A program made the position numbers and the translations under genes. A stretch of DNA of 64,000 nucleotides, from positions 104,862-168,861 of the forward strand of contig CAVROT010000008.1 of the NCBI GenBank assembly GCA_963722905.1, written 5' to 3'. Below are positions 63,912-64,000 of this stretch, one piece after another. Numbering within the stretch: the stretch's first letter is position 1; every line of letters starts with the position of its first letter. The notes beneath the pieces are model-generated. The model ran no database searches. It was not told the origin of the DNA and saw only the letters and a list, made by a program, of their open reading frames with translations. Source of the DNA: CAVROT01 sp963722905. Its GTDB lineage: Bacteria > Pseudomonadota > Alphaproteobacteria > Rhodobacterales > Rhodobacteraceae.

Positions 63912-64000
63912 GGACAGGTGGCCGAGTGGTCGAAGGCGCACGCCTGGAAAGTGTGTAGGCGGGAGACCGTCTCCAGGGTTCGAATCCCTGTCTGTCCGCC
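63912..64000 (+). tRNA. tRNA-Ser (anticodon GGA), lacking only its last base in the window
   Basis: A class II tRNA with long variable arm. Acceptor 5' strand GGACAGG pairs with TCTGTCC near the 3' end (last pair G-T). The anticodon stem CACGC/GTGTG holds loop CTGGAAA with anticodon GGA at 63946-63948, reading UCC and UCU. The T arm CAGGG-TTCGAAT-CCCTG is perfect. The encoded 3' end reads GCC, and the final A of CCA lies just beyond base 64000. Confidence 0.96.

Overview
This 64 kb window is high-GC DNA from an alphaproteobacterium, almost certainly a member of the Rhodobacterales (Roseobacter/Rhodobacter group). The evidence is a class I lysyl-tRNA synthetase, an alphaproteobacterial-type acetolactate synthase, the cysG-DUF2849-cysI-cysH-DUF934-fpr sulfite reduction operon, a NDUFS4-like complex I subunit gene, two TRAP transporters, and an infC that appears to start at AUC. 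The content is mostly chromosomal housekeeping and metabolism. I see no phage, integrase, insertion sequence or CRISPR array.

Layout. 1-1.9 kb: decayed remains of a type I secretion system (an ABC ATPase piece and an HlyD piece) around about 1.2 kb with no recognisable gene. 2-12.1 kb: ilvI (minus strand), a plus-strand TakP-like TRAP operon, a VOC-protein remnant, then bpt, an RDD protein, DUF2852 and ilvH on the minus strand. 12.2-20.3 kb: NDUFS4-like gene, uvrB, a dienelactone hydrolase-family protein, pcaC, pcaB, a PRC-barrel protein, a secreted orphan and a DUF4864 protein. 20.4-25.9 kb: lysK (frameshifted as sequenced), an unrecognised glycine-rich protein, a TerB-like protein, a small PLDc_N-like membrane protein, and nadD-dacB. 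26.3-32.4 kb: a YghZ-like aldo/keto reductase divergent from ggt, a small receiver protein, and DUF1636-cobC-cobD for cobalamin synthesis. 32.4-39.5 kb: smc and a second TRAP operon (dctPQM). 39.7-47.0 kb: a cytochrome P450, an Lrp/AsnC regulator divergent from the assimilatory sulfite reduction operon. 47.1-48.7 kb: infC and a membrane-anchored endonuclease/exonuclease/phosphatase-family protein. 48.8-59.8 kb: a minus-strand locus for a form II (putative) CO dehydrogenase-like molybdoenzyme. It holds moxR/coxD, a VOC protein, coxE, an OmpA-family protein, xdhC/coxF, a molybdopterin-binding protein, coxS, coxL and coxM. 59.9-64 kb: pyrC, dnaB, alr and a tRNA-Ser(GGA) that runs one base past the window end.

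How the genes work together. ilvI and ilvH encode the two acetolactate synthase subunits, although the genes are 7.7 kb apart. The cys operon supplies siroheme (CysG), reduces APS or PAPS (CysH, with iron-sulfur ligands typical of APS reductase) and reduces sulfite (CysI), with a ferredoxin/flavodoxin NADP reductase as the likely electron source. The cox locus contains the three enzyme subunits plus their maturation factors. pcaC and pcaB are isolated steps of the protocatechuate pathway; the ring-cleavage genes are not here.

Points worth a second look: the AUC start of infC; operator-like palindromes upstream of DUF2852 and between lrp and cysG; hairpins directly after dctP in both TRAP operons; a terminator-like repeat present in two copies; and four single-base indels, all in short homopolymers, in lysK, coxE and the VOC gene. 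The indels look more like sequencing error than gene death.
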